Assembly (NCBI GenBank): GCA_022821725.1
Contig: JAJEDB010000043.1
Coordinates: 62,001 to 126,000, forward strand
Length of the DNA stretch: 64,000 bases
Direction of reading: 5' to 3'
DNA from: Candidatus Poribacteria bacterium
GTDB taxonomy: Bacteria > Poribacteria > WGA-4E > WGA-3G
The translations under genes and the position numbers were made by a program. The notes under the pieces were generated by a model. The model saw only the letters and a program-made list of their open reading frames with translations, was not told the DNA's origin and made no database searches. Shown here piece by piece: positions 9,293-17,918 of this stretch. Within the stretch, counting starts at the first letter, position 1. Every line of letters starts with the position of its first letter.

Positions 9293-9321
9293 TGCATATC
9301 ATTCATAAATCGTGTAAACTA
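9293..9321 (+). promoter_or_regulatory. Sigma-70-type promoter for the small gene pair at 9.4-9.9 kb
   Basis: TTGCAT (9293-9298) and TAAACT (9316-9321) with a 17-base spacer; the first start codon is about 78 bases downstream. Confidence 0.5.
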
Positions 9322-9398
9322 AATTGAAGGTAAGAACCCTTTGTGAACATGATTTCTGAGGGTACAGGTAAAGAACGCGATGTGGCAGAGGCGTATTT

Positions 9399-9695
9399 AT
9401 GTGGCAGGTTACTGATAGGTGGGGTAATCTTATTGAATTAACTGATGAGAGATGGCAGCATATCCTTCAAAATCATTGGGAATTAAGAGAACACCTTGAT
9501 ACGATCCTTGAAACAGTCCAGACAGGTAGAAGAAAGCAGTCCCCCATAGATCCCCACAAATATACTTATTACAAGGATTTTGACGGCTTACCTCACAATT
9601 ACACCCGCGTTGTTGTTATTGTTAAACTGATTCGGAACAATTTCATTATTACCGCGTACCCTATAAGAAAAAGGAGATTCCATGAATCTCAATGA
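9399..9695 (+). CDS. Small toxin-like protein (PBECR/DUF4258-like fold suspected)
   Basis: 98-residue basic protein with no signal peptide. The pattern WxHILxxHWEL..., then YTYYKDF, then VVVIVKLI...IITAYPIRK resembles small RelE/barnase-like nuclease folds such as PBECR or DUF4258: a helix with a His-x3-His-like motif followed by beta strands ending in TAYP. AGAGG lies seven bases before the ATG. Its 3' end overlaps the start of a DUF2283-like gene, an arrangement like a toxin-antitoxin pair. The fold is inferred from motif layout only and the function is not established. Confidence 0.6.
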   Translation: MWQVTDRWGNLIELTDERWQHILQNHWELREHLDTILETVQTGRRKQSPIDPHKYTYYKDFDGLPHNYTRVVVIVKLIRNNFIITAYPIRKRRFHESQ

Positions 9696-9936
9696 AGACA
9701 GACTTAAAATTGTCTATGACCGGGAAGCAGATGTGCTCTATGTAACAAAAGGCACCCCCGAGCACACCGACTATGTTGAATACACCGAAGATGTCATTCT
9801 GCGCTTCCATCCGGAGACGAAACAACTGGTGGGTTTCACGCTTATTGATTTTTCTGAGCATTTCGCTCAGAAGGACTCAGGCATCGCGCTGCCTTTCGGT
9901 GTGGATTTTCATACGGATGCGCTGCCGCGTGCTTAG
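9682..9936 (+). CDS. DUF2283-like small protein, likely partner of the upstream gene
   Basis: 84 residues. The DUF2283 pattern is clear: KIVYDREADVLYV near the start, then a segment containing DVILRFHPET and LVGFTLIDFSE. Proteins of this type commonly sit beside DUF4258-like toxins and are presumed antitoxins. AAGGAGA stands a few bases before the ATG, which falls inside the last codons of the upstream gene, so translation is coupled. The encoded protein is acidic, as expected for an antitoxin partner of a basic protein. Confidence 0.7.
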   Translation: MNLNEDRLKIVYDREADVLYVTKGTPEHTDYVEYTEDVILRFHPETKQLVGFTLIDFSEHFAQKDSGIALPFGVDFHTDALPRA

Positions 9937-9999
9937 TTTTCCAAATACAGATTGTGGAAGGTGCTCCGCTACCGAAAATTAAAGGAGATTTTTTGATTA

Positions 10000-11463
10000 A
10001 TGGCGCAAAAACCGAATATTCTATTTTTGATGAGCGATGAACATAGTCCGCACGCTATGGGGTATGAGGGTAATTCTATTGTCCAAACACCGAATCTTGA
10101 TCGGCTCGCAGCCTCTGGCACCTATTTTGAGAGTGCCTACTGCCAAGTCCCGCTCTGCACACCCTCCCGGATGTGTATGCTCACTGGAAAACACGCGCAT
10201 CGGTGTTCAGCGTGGAATAATAGGTCTATTTTGTTTCCTGAACATCTCACGATGCCAGCGCATTTTGCACAACACGGTTATGCGACTGCCCTCGTTGGAA
10301 AGATGCACTTCGGCGGCAAAGAGCAGAACAACGGTTTCCAGTCTCGACCTTACGGCGACTTGCGTGGGCATGCCGGACATCAAACAGATCCGCTAAAGAC
10401 CCCATCTGGGACGCGACAGCGCACACGGCTCGCTGGAATTACCGAGATTCCGACCAGTATGCTACAAGAACGGGTTATCAATGCGGAAACGCTCGAATAC
10501 TTAAGGTCCCAGCCATCGGAACAACCGTGGTTCCTATTGGCAAGTTACAGTCGCCCGCATTTCCCGCTCACAGCCCCCAAACGACTTTTTGATAAGTATT
10601 TTCCCGATAATGTGGATATGCCCAATGTGCCGGACGGACACTTGGAACAGACGCACCGTTACGCGAAGGGTTTGCGGGATAACTTCAAAACGGATGAAAT
10701 CCCACCCGAAGAAGCGCGTAAAGCGCGAGCGGCTTACTACGCTTGTTGCGAATTCCTTGACGAGACCATCGGAGATCTCCTCACACTTTTAGAACGGGAC
10801 GGTTTACTGGATAACACCATCATCGTTTATACGACTGATCACGGTGAAATGGCAGGAGAACACGGGCAGTGGTGGAAATCCAGTTACTATGAGGCAGCCG
10901 CACGCGTGCCTTTAATCATATCGGACAGACATCTACCGCATCCATACGGAGAACGCGTGACCACCCCTGTCGAGTTAAACGACCTCTTCCCGACGCTATG
11001 CGCCAGAGCGGGTATCCCCACCCCCGAAGATTTAGATGGCGCGGACCTGACGAATCTTATGTCGGGGGACACTGAAGGGTGGCGTAACACTGCGATCACT
11101 GAATACTGGGCGAACCAGACCACGGGACCGATGCGTATGCTCCGAACGCCTCGCTATAAATATGTTGCCTTCCCTGAAGATGAATCCATTCTCTTTGATT
11201 TGGAAACAGACCCACATGAATTTGAGAATCTCGCAGGTCAAGCAGCGTCCCAGGAATTGGAAGCATCTCTCCATGAACAACTCATGGACGGATTCTCATG
11301 GGAATCTGTTAGGGAACAGATAGATGTAGATAGAGAGCGAAGCCGAGATTTCAAAGAGCCGTGGGGTAAAGGCACCCCGAACCAGTACACACTCCCTGAT
11401 GGGCGTGTCGTCGATGCGGAAACCTGTCTCTATCGTCCTTCAGTGAGAGAAGAAGGCTCATAG
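10000..11463 (+). CDS. Type I sulfatase (formylglycine-dependent)
   Basis: Arylsulfatase-family enzyme, 487 residues, removing sulfate esters from an organic substrate. The formylglycine signature CTPSR is at residues 53-57, so Cys53 is expected to be converted to formylglycine by a maturase. Metal ligands are visible in MSDEH near the N-terminus and TTDHGE further on. The protein lacks an obvious signal peptide, suggesting cytoplasmic action or a non-Sec route. AAAGGAG precedes the ATG. It is followed by a polytopic membrane protein and a rhamnonate-dehydratase-like gene on the same strand, which suggests catabolism of a sulfated sugar or similar compound, but the substrate cannot be named. 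Confidence 0.9.
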   Translation: MAQKPNILFLMSDEHSPHAMGYEGNSIVQTPNLDRLAASGTYFESAYCQVPLCTPSRMCMLTGKHAHRCSAWNNRSILFPEHLTMPAHFAQHGYATALVGKMHFGGKEQNNGFQSRPYGDLRGHAGHQTDPLKTPSGTRQRTRLAGITEIPTSMLQERVINAETLEYLRSQPSEQPWFLLASYSRPHFPLTAPKRLFDKYFPDNVDMPNVPDGHLEQTHRYAKGLRDNFKTDEIPPEEARKARAAYYACCEFLDETIGDLLTLLERDGLLDNTIIVYTTDHGEMAGEHGQWWKSSYYEAAARVPLIISDRHLPHPYGERVTTPVELNDLFPTLCARAGIPTPEDLDGADLTNLMSGDTEGWRNTAITEYWANQTTGPMRMLRTPRYKYVAFPEDESILFDLETDPHEFENLAGQAASQELEASLHEQLMDGFSWESVREQIDVDRERSRDFKEPWGKGTPNQYTLPDGRVVDAETCLYRPSVREEGS

Positions 11464-11506
11464 TGCTTTAAGAACAAGGTTTGGAATTAACAATCATCAG
11501 AATAGT

Positions 11507-11601
11507 TTTCGGTTATCGGTTTTCAGTTATCAGTAACAAGAGGATTTCCTTAGACGATACCCTTCTTAACCGACAACTGACAACTGACAACTGACAACTG
11601 A
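11507..11601. repeat. Dispersed repeat ending in a (GACAACT)4 heptamer array
   Basis: Sequence of the type TTATCGGTTTTCAGTTATCAG, related to short stretches near 32681, 40437 and 47841, followed by four perfect copies of the heptamer GACAACT at 11572-11599. The array ends seven bases before the start codon of the membrane protein gene. Confidence 0.7.
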
Positions 11602-11606
11602 TAAAG

Positions 11607-13658
11607 ATGTTGCTAAATACGCGTCAAAAACCCGATCTGGACAATGAAAAAATCGGAGTGAATTCGGTAGGGGCTGGGGAACCCAGCCCTTACAAAAACC
11701 AAAAAATCCGGTTCCCTGCCATTCTTGTAGGATTGCTTTTGATAGGGGCGATGTGTGCAATCACACCCTACAACAATTATTTCCTACAAAACACGAAGAT
11801 CGCAGGCAATCATCTCCCTGTTGGTTCCATCTTCGGGGTTCTCATTCTGGTGTTCCTCGTCAATGTGCCGTTGCGTAAGTTGATGCGGAATGGGCGTTTC
11901 GCTTTCTCTGCGCTGGAATTAACCGTTGTCTGGATGATGCTGATCGTCGCAGTCGGCATTCCATCAATGGGATTATTGCAGTTTCTGCTGCCCTCCCTTG
12001 TTGCGCTTCAGTACTTTGCGACGATGGAAAATGATTGGTCAGAGACGCTCCATCCGCACGTTCCCGAATGGCTTGTCGTCACGGAACCCCACGCCGTAAC
12101 AGACTTCTATGAAGGGATTGCTCCGGGTGAAAGCGTTCCCTGGATGCTATGGCTCAAGCCTTTGCTCATCTGGGGTCTTTTCGTGCTGGTCTTCTATTTT
12201 ACGACGCTCTGCCTTTCCACAATTCTCCGAAAGCAGTGGGTAGAACGCGAAAGGTTTTCGTTCCCCTTAATCCAGATTCCGATACAACTCGCTGCTGAAC
12301 CGGCGCGCGGCGCACTGCTTAATACCTTTTTCAAAAACAGGCTACTTTGGGCAGGGATGATCCTGCCGGTGGTGTTGCACCTTATCAACGGATTGCACGC
12401 CCACTTCCCGAGGGTACCAGAGATCCCACTGATTTACAATATCTATACCGTCTTCACCGAAAAACCGTGGCATACCCTCGGATGGTGGCCCGCGATGCGG
12501 TTCGTCATCTATTTTTCGGTCATCGGGATCGCCTCGTTACTCACGCTCGAGGTTTCGTTTAGCCTCTGGTTCTTCTATCTCTTTTTCAAACTCCAGTATA
12601 TCATCATGAATGCGATCGGACTCAGCATCGGTCCGTGGATTAGTTGCAGCCGTCAAGTGATGGGCGGTTATCTCGTTTTTGTTCCTGCGGTTTTCTGGAT
12701 AGGACGTGAACACATCATGGCAGTTTTTAGGAAGACGTTCGGTCTCGGACACGCACGGACGAGTTACGACACCATAGGAGGTCAACCGATAGACGATTCA
12801 AACGAACCCGTCTCGTATCGTGTGGCACTGCTTGGATTTCTCGTGGGATTTATTGTTCTTGTCGTGTTTTTGGTCGTTGCGGGGGTAACAACGTGGGTTG
12901 CGGTCGTGACGCTGCTCTCTATTTTTATCACATCAATCGTTTTGACCTGGATGGTGGTTAACGGGGGATTGTTGCTGGTGCAGGCTCCCTTTTTCCCTTC
13001 GGAATACATTGATATTACTTTGGGTTCCAACGCATTAGGACATAAGAGTCTTGCGATCCTGAGTTTCCAACGCACTTTTCTACGCGATTGGGGCGAATTT
13101 ATGATGCCGAACTTTCTGCATAGCTTCAAGGCGGCAGATGAGGTGAAACTCGCCCGCCGTCGTGTCATGCCGATTTTGTGGGTCTCAATTGTCGTAGCAC
13201 TCCTTGTGTCCGTTTACGCTTCATTGACGCTCATTTACGACAAAGGTGCACTATTTTTACAGAGTTGGTCTTTCGTGGTCGCGCCGCGGAACTATTTCCA
13301 ACGGATGAGCAGTCTTATCCAATTCCCGATTGAGACGAAGTGGGACGAGGTCTACAGCATGATTGCGGGTGCCGGGTTTACAGGCTTCATGCTCTGGATG
13401 CGGCAGAATTTTGTCTGGTGGTCCCTCCATCCGATCGGTTATCTGTTGGGGGCAACCTATCCACCCTTTCATCTTTGGTCGTCCATTCTGATTGGATGGT
13501 TCATTAAGTATATGGCCCTCAAGTTTGGCGGTGCCTCGACGTATCGGAAGATTCGACCTGTTGCGTTCGGCTTGATTTTCGGTGAATACGTGATGGTGGG
13601 ACTCTGGATGATAGTTGGTTTCTTTACAGGAATTGGCTATTTTGCGTTGCCGTCATAA
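11607..13658 (+). CDS. Polytopic inner-membrane protein, DUF6785/DUF6784-like, possible transporter
   Basis: 683 residues with at least ten hydrophobic segments, so an integral membrane protein. A charged cytoplasmic tail of about 35 residues precedes the first membrane segment. Segments such as LRKQWVERERFSFP, INGLHAHFP and QVMGGYLVF recur with conservative changes in the paralogue at 22522-24447, so the two form a family; I recognise it as the DUF6785/DUF6784 type, which resembles oligopeptide-transporter-like proteins. Position between a sulfatase and a sugar-acid dehydratase suggests uptake of their substrate (inference). The ATG at 11607 is the only suitable start, although the Shine-Dalgarno is weak. 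The N-terminal tail is partly encoded by a REP-like hairpin at 11667-11693. Confidence 0.8.
   Translation: MLLNTRQKPDLDNEKIGVNSVGAGEPSPYKNQKIRFPAILVGLLLIGAMCAITPYNNYFLQNTKIAGNHLPVGSIFGVLILVFLVNVPLRKLMRNGRFAFSALELTVVWMMLIVAVGIPSMGLLQFLLPSLVALQYFATMENDWSETLHPHVPEWLVVTEPHAVTDFYEGIAPGESVPWMLWLKPLLIWGLFVLVFYFTTLCLSTILRKQWVERERFSFPLIQIPIQLAAEPARGALLNTFFKNRLLWAGMILPVVLHLINGLHAHFPRVPEIPLIYNIYTVFTEKPWHTLGWWPAMRFVIYFSVIGIASLLTLEVSFSLWFFYLFFKLQYIIMNAIGLSIGPWISCSRQVMGGYLVFVPAVFWIGREHIMAVFRKTFGLGHARTSYDTIGGQPIDDSNEPVSYRVALLGFLVGFIVLVVFLVVAGVTTWVAVVTLLSIFITSIVLTWMVVNGGLLLVQAPFFPSEYIDITLGSNALGHKSLAILSFQRTFLRDWGEFMMPNFLHSFKAADEVKLARRRVMPILWVSIVVALLVSVYASLTLIYDKGALFLQSWSFVVAPRNYFQRMSSLIQFPIETKWDEVYSMIAGAGFTGFMLWMRQNFVWWSLHPIGYLLGATYPPFHLWSSILIGWFIKYMALKFGGASTYRKIRPVAFGLIFGEYVMVGLWMIVGFFTGIGYFALPS
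11667..11693. repeat. REP-like hairpin inside the coding sequence of the membrane protein
   Basis: GTAGGGGCTGGG and CCCAGCCCTTAC form an almost perfect inverted repeat. It encodes part of the N-terminal tail (VGAGEPSPY). A related copy without coding role is at 20207-20233. Confidence 0.65.
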
Positions 13659-13669
13659 CTTGAAAGCGA

Positions 13670-13775
13670 TGTTGGGTTTCACTGTGATCCTTCTATATTC
13701 AATCAACATCGGAAAATAGAATCTTTATTTTTAGCAAGAGAGCCTTGTGCTTTTACCGTTCAACCCAACCTACAT
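13670..13775. repeat. Degenerate half-copy of the 231-bp inverted-repeat element
   Basis: Begins with GATGTTGGGTTTC and ends with TTACCGTTCAACCCAACCTAC, matching the right half of the element at 32431-32661 with many changes between. It fills the gap between the membrane protein and the enolase-family gene and is why an apparent upstream start for the latter is misleading. Confidence 0.6.
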
Positions 13776-13797
13776 ATACCTTTCAAGGAATTACATT

Positions 13798-15000
13798 ATG
13801 CACGCCAATGAAAATAAATTCACAACCACATGGAAAACACGTGCGAAAACCCGACATACTGTTGTTGGGATTCGGACGTGGCACGTTAACCTGAACCCTC
13901 GCGCTATGCCGAGCTTAGGGTTCGCCAAGGGACAGTGGCAGCAACCCACGACTCAAACGGTACATGTCGATTGGCGGGGTCCCTTCGCCGCACAAGCCGG
14001 GGCATTAGTCGTTGAAATTACCACCGATAAAGGCTTAAAAGGATACGGACTTGGAGGTGGCGGACTTGCTGGCGCGCTCATCATTGAGAAACACCTCCAG
14101 AACTTCATCATCGGACGCGATCCACTTGAGGTTGAGGAGATTTGGGAGCACCTGTATCATATCACCTCCATTTATGGGCGACGCGGCTTGGTGATTTACG
14201 TCTTGAGTGGCATAGAACTCGCGCTTGTTGACCTGTGTGGAAAGATCGTAGACGTGCCTGTCTATAGTCTTATTACGGATACGCCACGCCTTGAGATCCC
14301 TGCTTATGCGACGGGTGCCGATGTCGGTTATTACGCGGAGAACGGCTTCGTTGCTTGCAAACTGCCGCTCCGTAACGGTCTTGCGGAGGGTGAAGATGGG
14401 TTTGCGGAAAACGTCGAATTGATACACGCGGCACGAGACGCTGTCGGAACGGAAACAGAATTGATGACGGACATCTACCTCCGTTGGGATGTAGATTACA
14501 CGCTCCGTTTCGCCGAGGCAGCTGCTGATGTGAATCTCAAATGGATCGAAGAACCTATCCCGCTTGACGACTATGCGGGCATGGCGCAATTGGTGCGTGA
14601 AGTTCAACCGGCTTGGATTGTCTCCGGTGAGCATGAGTTCACACGATACGGGTTTCGGGAGTTACTGCGTTGGGAGGCTGCGGATATGATTCAACCTGAT
14701 ATCAGTTGGGCGGGTGGTTTCACGGAATGCTTACGCATCGCACGTGAAGCCACTGAACTGGATATTCCGACATGGCTCCATCAAGCGGGGACACCGTGGG
14801 GCTTGCATCTCACTGCCTGTCTGCCGATGCCGTGTATGGCAGAGACCTTCGGTCCTTCTCGCGATGGCGTTGAAAACGAGTTGTATCGCCGCCTGCGCCC
14901 CATGCCTCATGATGGATTTTTCACCCTCAACGATGCGCCCGGTTTCGGCGTAGAACTTGACGAAGCGTTGTTAGATGCTTATACAGTTGATCGGTTATAG
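13798..15000 (+). CDS. Enolase-superfamily sugar-acid dehydratase, L-rhamnonate dehydratase-like
   Basis: About 400-residue member of the mandelate racemase/muconate lactonizing enzyme superfamily, which abstracts a proton alpha to a carboxylate with Mg2+ bound. Metal ligands are visible in order as LMTDIY, WIEEP and SGEHE; a conserved Lys is in ACKLPL, and a His in WLHQAG could be the general acid. The arrangement VKLPL, then WIEEP, then GEHEyTRYGFREL strongly resembles L-rhamnonate dehydratases. The ATG at 13798 is chosen because AAGGA precedes it by 8 bases; an in-frame upstream GTG at 13747 would translate a repeat. The stop overlaps the stop of the convergent PhyH gene. A rhamnonate or related aldonate substrate is inferred, not shown. 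Confidence 0.85.
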   Translation: MHANENKFTTTWKTRAKTRHTVVGIRTWHVNLNPRAMPSLGFAKGQWQQPTTQTVHVDWRGPFAAQAGALVVEITTDKGLKGYGLGGGGLAGALIIEKHLQNFIIGRDPLEVEEIWEHLYHITSIYGRRGLVIYVLSGIELALVDLCGKIVDVPVYSLITDTPRLEIPAYATGADVGYYAENGFVACKLPLRNGLAEGEDGFAENVELIHAARDAVGTETELMTDIYLRWDVDYTLRFAEAAADVNLKWIEEPIPLDDYAGMAQLVREVQPAWIVSGEHEFTRYGFRELLRWEAADMIQPDISWAGGFTECLRIAREATELDIPTWLHQAGTPWGLHLTACLPMPCMAETFGPSRDGVENELYRRLRPMPHDGFFTLNDAPGFGVELDEALLDAYTVDRL

Positions 15001-15819
15001 TTCCGACTGGTTTTCCTTCATCCGTTTGACGGCATCCAATTTCGTCTGTTGCCAGTCGGTCCAGTCTTTCTTTCCCTCATAACGGACGACATCGTGAATC
15101 GTTGCGCGCGGTTGGTAGGTAATGTAGTTCCCTGTGTGCCACGCGAGGTTCCGGTACACCATGAAATCTCCCGGTCCCAGATGCACTTGAACTGCTCCAG
15201 GAAACTGCCGACAATGCTCTAAACAGAATCGCTCGGCTTCCGCGTTGGACTGTCCTTCAGCGGGTTTCCGCAGCCTCGGGTCGTTCGTTGATTGCTCTTC
15301 ACCGGGCAGATCCCACTGGCGTAGATGGCTGCCGGGGACGAACCAAGTGCAGGCGTCGGCATAAATCGCGCAGTTGACCTGATTGAAATGACGCAGATCA
15401 TACCAGACTTCCGCTAACTTCGCTTTGACAATCTCATCACGCGCTTCGGGAGGGACCTCCACAACACCGTCTCGGTGCCAACCGATATGCCACGGATGCT
15501 CAAGCGGCTCAACGAGGAGTCCCATGATGTCAACATGACCGTGCGTATAGTCAGGACCGAGCAATTTCTCGATAGCGTCACGGAGTTCCGGTAACTCCGT
15601 GTAGTCGTAAAACGGTTTCAGATCCAATTCGTCGCCGTAATTGGATAGCGGTTGAATCCGTTGCGTTTGCGGTCCGTTGCGTTCATGTGCCAGATCGCGT
15701 GCCTTTTCCGCCTCGCGGCGCAAATCGCTGAGCAACGATGGGGGTACGATCCCTCGAAAGATGAGATAGCCTTCCGAGAGGTATTCGTTGACCATAGAAT
15801 CTTCAAATTGAAATGCCAT
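14995..15819 (-). CDS. Phytanoyl-CoA dioxygenase (PhyH) family protein
   Basis: 274-residue Fe(II)/2-oxoglutarate oxygenase-like protein. Iron ligands H115-R-D117 and H228 and the 2-oxoglutarate Arg R238 are visible; WFVPGSH lies between. It is convergent with the enolase-family gene, whose stop it overlaps. The start has no close Shine-Dalgarno sequence; GAAGG lies about 15 bases upstream and the bases TTTAAAAAATGGC before and over the start look like the end of the dispersed leader repeat, suggesting a decayed copy. The substrate is unknown. Confidence 0.88.
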   Translation of the reverse strand: MAFQFEDSMVNEYLSEGYLIFRGIVPPSLLSDLRREAEKARDLAHERNGPQTQRIQPLSNYGDELDLKPFYDYTELPELRDAIEKLLGPDYTHGHVDIMGLLVEPLEHPWHIGWHRDGVVEVPPEARDEIVKAKLAEVWYDLRHFNQVNCAIYADACTWFVPGSHLRQWDLPGEEQSTNDPRLRKPAEGQSNAEAERFCLEHCRQFPGAVQVHLGPGDFMVYRNLAWHTGNYITYQPRATIHDVVRYEGKKDWTDWQQTKLDAVKRMKENQSEL

Positions 15820-15839
15820 TTTTTAAACTATGTGCCTTC

Positions 15840-16244
15840 TTAGACTGTCACGCCGCGCCATTCATCCTGCGCGCAGGTAATATCAACGACATTTCCGTCG
15901 GGATCGGCAACTTTGAAGGAGCGATCCGGTGGCTTGTCGTCATCAATCTCATCCCCTTTTTTTACATTATCCATAATCAATTCAAAACCGCCATCGCGGA
16001 GGGTGTTGTAGATGCTTGCTAAATCCTCAACAATGATACCGAAATGGATGAACTCCGTGCCTTCCGCAAACGGTGGACGTTCCGTCCCGTTGTATTGGAG
16101 GATTGTCATGTTCAGGGTGCCGTCCGAGAGGTCTAATCCCCCGCGCCCGCGATACCCGACAAACGCAAAACCGATGGTTTCGTAAAAACGACGCGAGGCT
16201 TCCATATCCTTCGTCCGTAGTGCGATATGTCTCAAAAATGCCAT
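15840..16244 (-). CDS. VOC-superfamily (glyoxalase/dioxygenase-like) protein
   Basis: 134 residues with two beta-alpha-beta-beta-beta halves typical of the vicinal oxygen chelate fold. H5 in LRHIALR and a His in EFIHFGI are the expected metal ligands, and ADPDGNVVDI replaces the more usual DPDGN..E ending, so the last ligand may be Asp or absent. The ATG at 16244 is chosen because GGAG lies about nine bases upstream; 11 extra codons upstream are probably untranslated. A good promoter is at 16308-16337. The role, perhaps isomerisation or dioxygenation in the neighbouring pathway, is not shown by the sequence. Confidence 0.85.
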   Translation of the reverse strand: MAFLRHIALRTKDMEASRRFYETIGFAFVGYRGRGGLDLSDGTLNMTILQYNGTERPPFAEGTEFIHFGIIVEDLASIYNTLRDGGFELIMDNVKKGDEIDDDKPPDRSFKVADPDGNVVDITCAQDEWRGVTV

Positions 16245-16307
16245 TGTGGTTGCTCCTTTTTCGTGAGGTGCGTTCAATCTGCCAAAGACGTATTGGAATT
16301 AGGCTCT

Positions 16308-16337
16308 ATTTTACAATAAAAACTATTCAAATGTCAA
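16308..16337 (-). promoter_or_regulatory. Sigma-70-type promoter for the VOC gene
   Basis: On the minus strand TTGACA (16337-16332), an 18-base spacer and TAAAAT (16313-16308). Its -35 box is about 20 bases from the -35 box of the divergent sulfatase promoter, so one regulator could control both. Confidence 0.7.
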
Positions 16338-16357
16338 TAGATGACCGTCCACTACAC

Positions 16358-16385
16358 TTGACAAAAACTCGCGTGTGCATATAAT
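16358..16385 (+). promoter_or_regulatory. Sigma-70-type promoter for the sulfatase-PhyH-amidase operon
   Basis: TTGACA (16358-16363), a 16-base spacer and a perfect TATAAT (16380-16385), 37 bases ahead of the sulfatase start. Confidence 0.75.
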
Positions 16386-16421
16386 GAAGGAAATCCAATA
16401 CAAGTTCACGAGGGATTTTAG

Positions 16422-17879
16422 ATGCGTCCTCAAGGTCCCAATCTGCTCTATATCCATTCCGACCAGCATAACCCGTATGTGACGGGTTGCTACGGCGACC
16501 CGTTGGTGCAAACCCCTCATCTCGATAGCCTCGCCGCCGAGGGAGTAGTGTTTGAAAACGTCTATTGTCCATCTCCGATCTGCGTGCCATCCCGGATGTC
16601 AATGTTGAGTGGACGCTACCCGCATGAGAACGCCGTCTGGACGAACAGCCACATCCTCGATTCTGGGATTCCGACTTTCGCACATGCGATGGGTGCAGCG
16701 GGGTATCAACCTGTGCTCATTGGAAGGATGCATGCCTTGGGACCTGATCAGCTGCACGGGTATGCCGAACGCCTCGTCGGGGACCACGGTCCGAACTATC
16801 ACGGTGGGGGTGGTGTCGATCACGGTGAACTTTCTGGCACAGCAGGACCGGCACGTGTGAGTCTCGAAAAATCAGGGGCAGGGCAGAGCGCTTATCAGGT
16901 GCACGATGAGGATGTGACGGCTGCGACAGTGGATTACCTCAATCGACTCGGTGTCCAGAAACGGGCAGGACTTTTAGACGCACCCTTCTCCATTTCCGTT
17001 GGGTTTATGCTCCCGCATCAACCCTTCGTCGCCCGTCAGGAGGATTATCGACTGTATGAAGGGCAGATGACGATGCCCCAAAATCCTGAACCCTTTACGG
17101 AGGCGTTACATCCCTACTTTCAGTGGTGGCGTGAAAAATGTGGTATTGTTGAGGTCTCGGATGCTGAGATATTACGTGCACGCACGGCGTATTGGGCATT
17201 GGTAACCCGAATGGACGTGATGATTGGACAGATCTTAACGGCACTCCGAGAAAACGGGTTAGATGAGGATACCCTCATCCTGTATAGTTCAGATCACGGT
17301 GAACAGGTCGGCGAACACGGACTCTGGTGGAAACAGACGTTTTATGAACATTCCGTGAAGGTCCCGACAATTTTATCGTGGCGTGGTGCTTTACCGGAAG
17401 GCGTGCGGTGCGATCGGGTTGTCAGTTCGCTCGATTTGAATGCCACGATGTTGGATGCACTGGGGGCACCATCTTTACCGCATTCCCGCGGGCGGAGCAC
17501 CTTACCCCTTCTCCGCGGTGAGGATACACACTGGGAGGATATCGCCTTCTCTGAATATTGTACCGATGACGGGTGCTATCATCGGATGGTCCGAGAGGGT
17601 GAGTGGAAGCTGAATTATTATCACGGACACCCCCCGCAATTGTTCAACTTGGAAGACGACCCAAACGAATCGCAGGACCGGGTAGACGATCCCGCATGCC
17701 AAGACATTTTAGCACGTATGACACAAAAAGTATTGGAGGGGTGGGACCCGGATGCGATTGCCGAGCAGATGGCTGCGAAACAAGCCGACACGCAACTTCT
17801 CGGCAGGTGGGGACGGAACATACAACCTGCAGACCAATACCGCTGGAATCTGCTACCAGAAATGGATTATTTGGATTGA
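16422..17879 (+). CDS. Type I sulfatase (formylglycine-dependent)
   Basis: 485-residue arylsulfatase-family hydrolase. The signature CVPSR occupies residues 54-58; Cys54 is the residue converted to formylglycine. HSDQH near the N-terminus and YSSDHGEQVGEHG in the second half supply metal ligands, and LWWKQTFYE matches related sulfatases. GAGGGA lies just before the ATG. No signal peptide is visible. It begins a three-gene run with a PhyH-type oxygenase and an amidase, all with close spacing and their own ribosome-binding sites. Its similarity to the sulfatase at 10.0 kb suggests a shared type of substrate, perhaps a small sulfated molecule. Confidence 0.9.
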   Translation: MRPQGPNLLYIHSDQHNPYVTGCYGDPLVQTPHLDSLAAEGVVFENVYCPSPICVPSRMSMLSGRYPHENAVWTNSHILDSGIPTFAHAMGAAGYQPVLIGRMHALGPDQLHGYAERLVGDHGPNYHGGGGVDHGELSGTAGPARVSLEKSGAGQSAYQVHDEDVTAATVDYLNRLGVQKRAGLLDAPFSISVGFMLPHQPFVARQEDYRLYEGQMTMPQNPEPFTEALHPYFQWWREKCGIVEVSDAEILRARTAYWALVTRMDVMIGQILTALRENGLDEDTLILYSSDHGEQVGEHGLWWKQTFYEHSVKVPTILSWRGALPEGVRCDRVVSSLDLNATMLDALGAPSLPHSRGRSTLPLLRGEDTHWEDIAFSEYCTDDGCYHRMVREGEWKLNYYHGHPPQLFNLEDDPNESQDRVDDPACQDILARMTQKVLEGWDPDAIAEQMAAKQADTQLLGRWGRNIQPADQYRWNLLPEMDYLD

Positions 17880-17918
17880 AAGTGGAAGGCAGGTCAGAAA
17901 CTCAATAGGAGAGACAAC

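Noticed and set aside
13747..13797. An upstream in-frame extension of the enolase-family gene (LLPFNPTYI...)
   Set aside because: The bases belong to a decayed repeat element; AAGGA eight bases ahead of the ATG at 13798 marks the real start.
14035..14634. A 199-codon open frame on the minus strand
   Set aside because: It lies wholly opposite the enolase-family gene, has no domain I recognise, and is a shadow frame.
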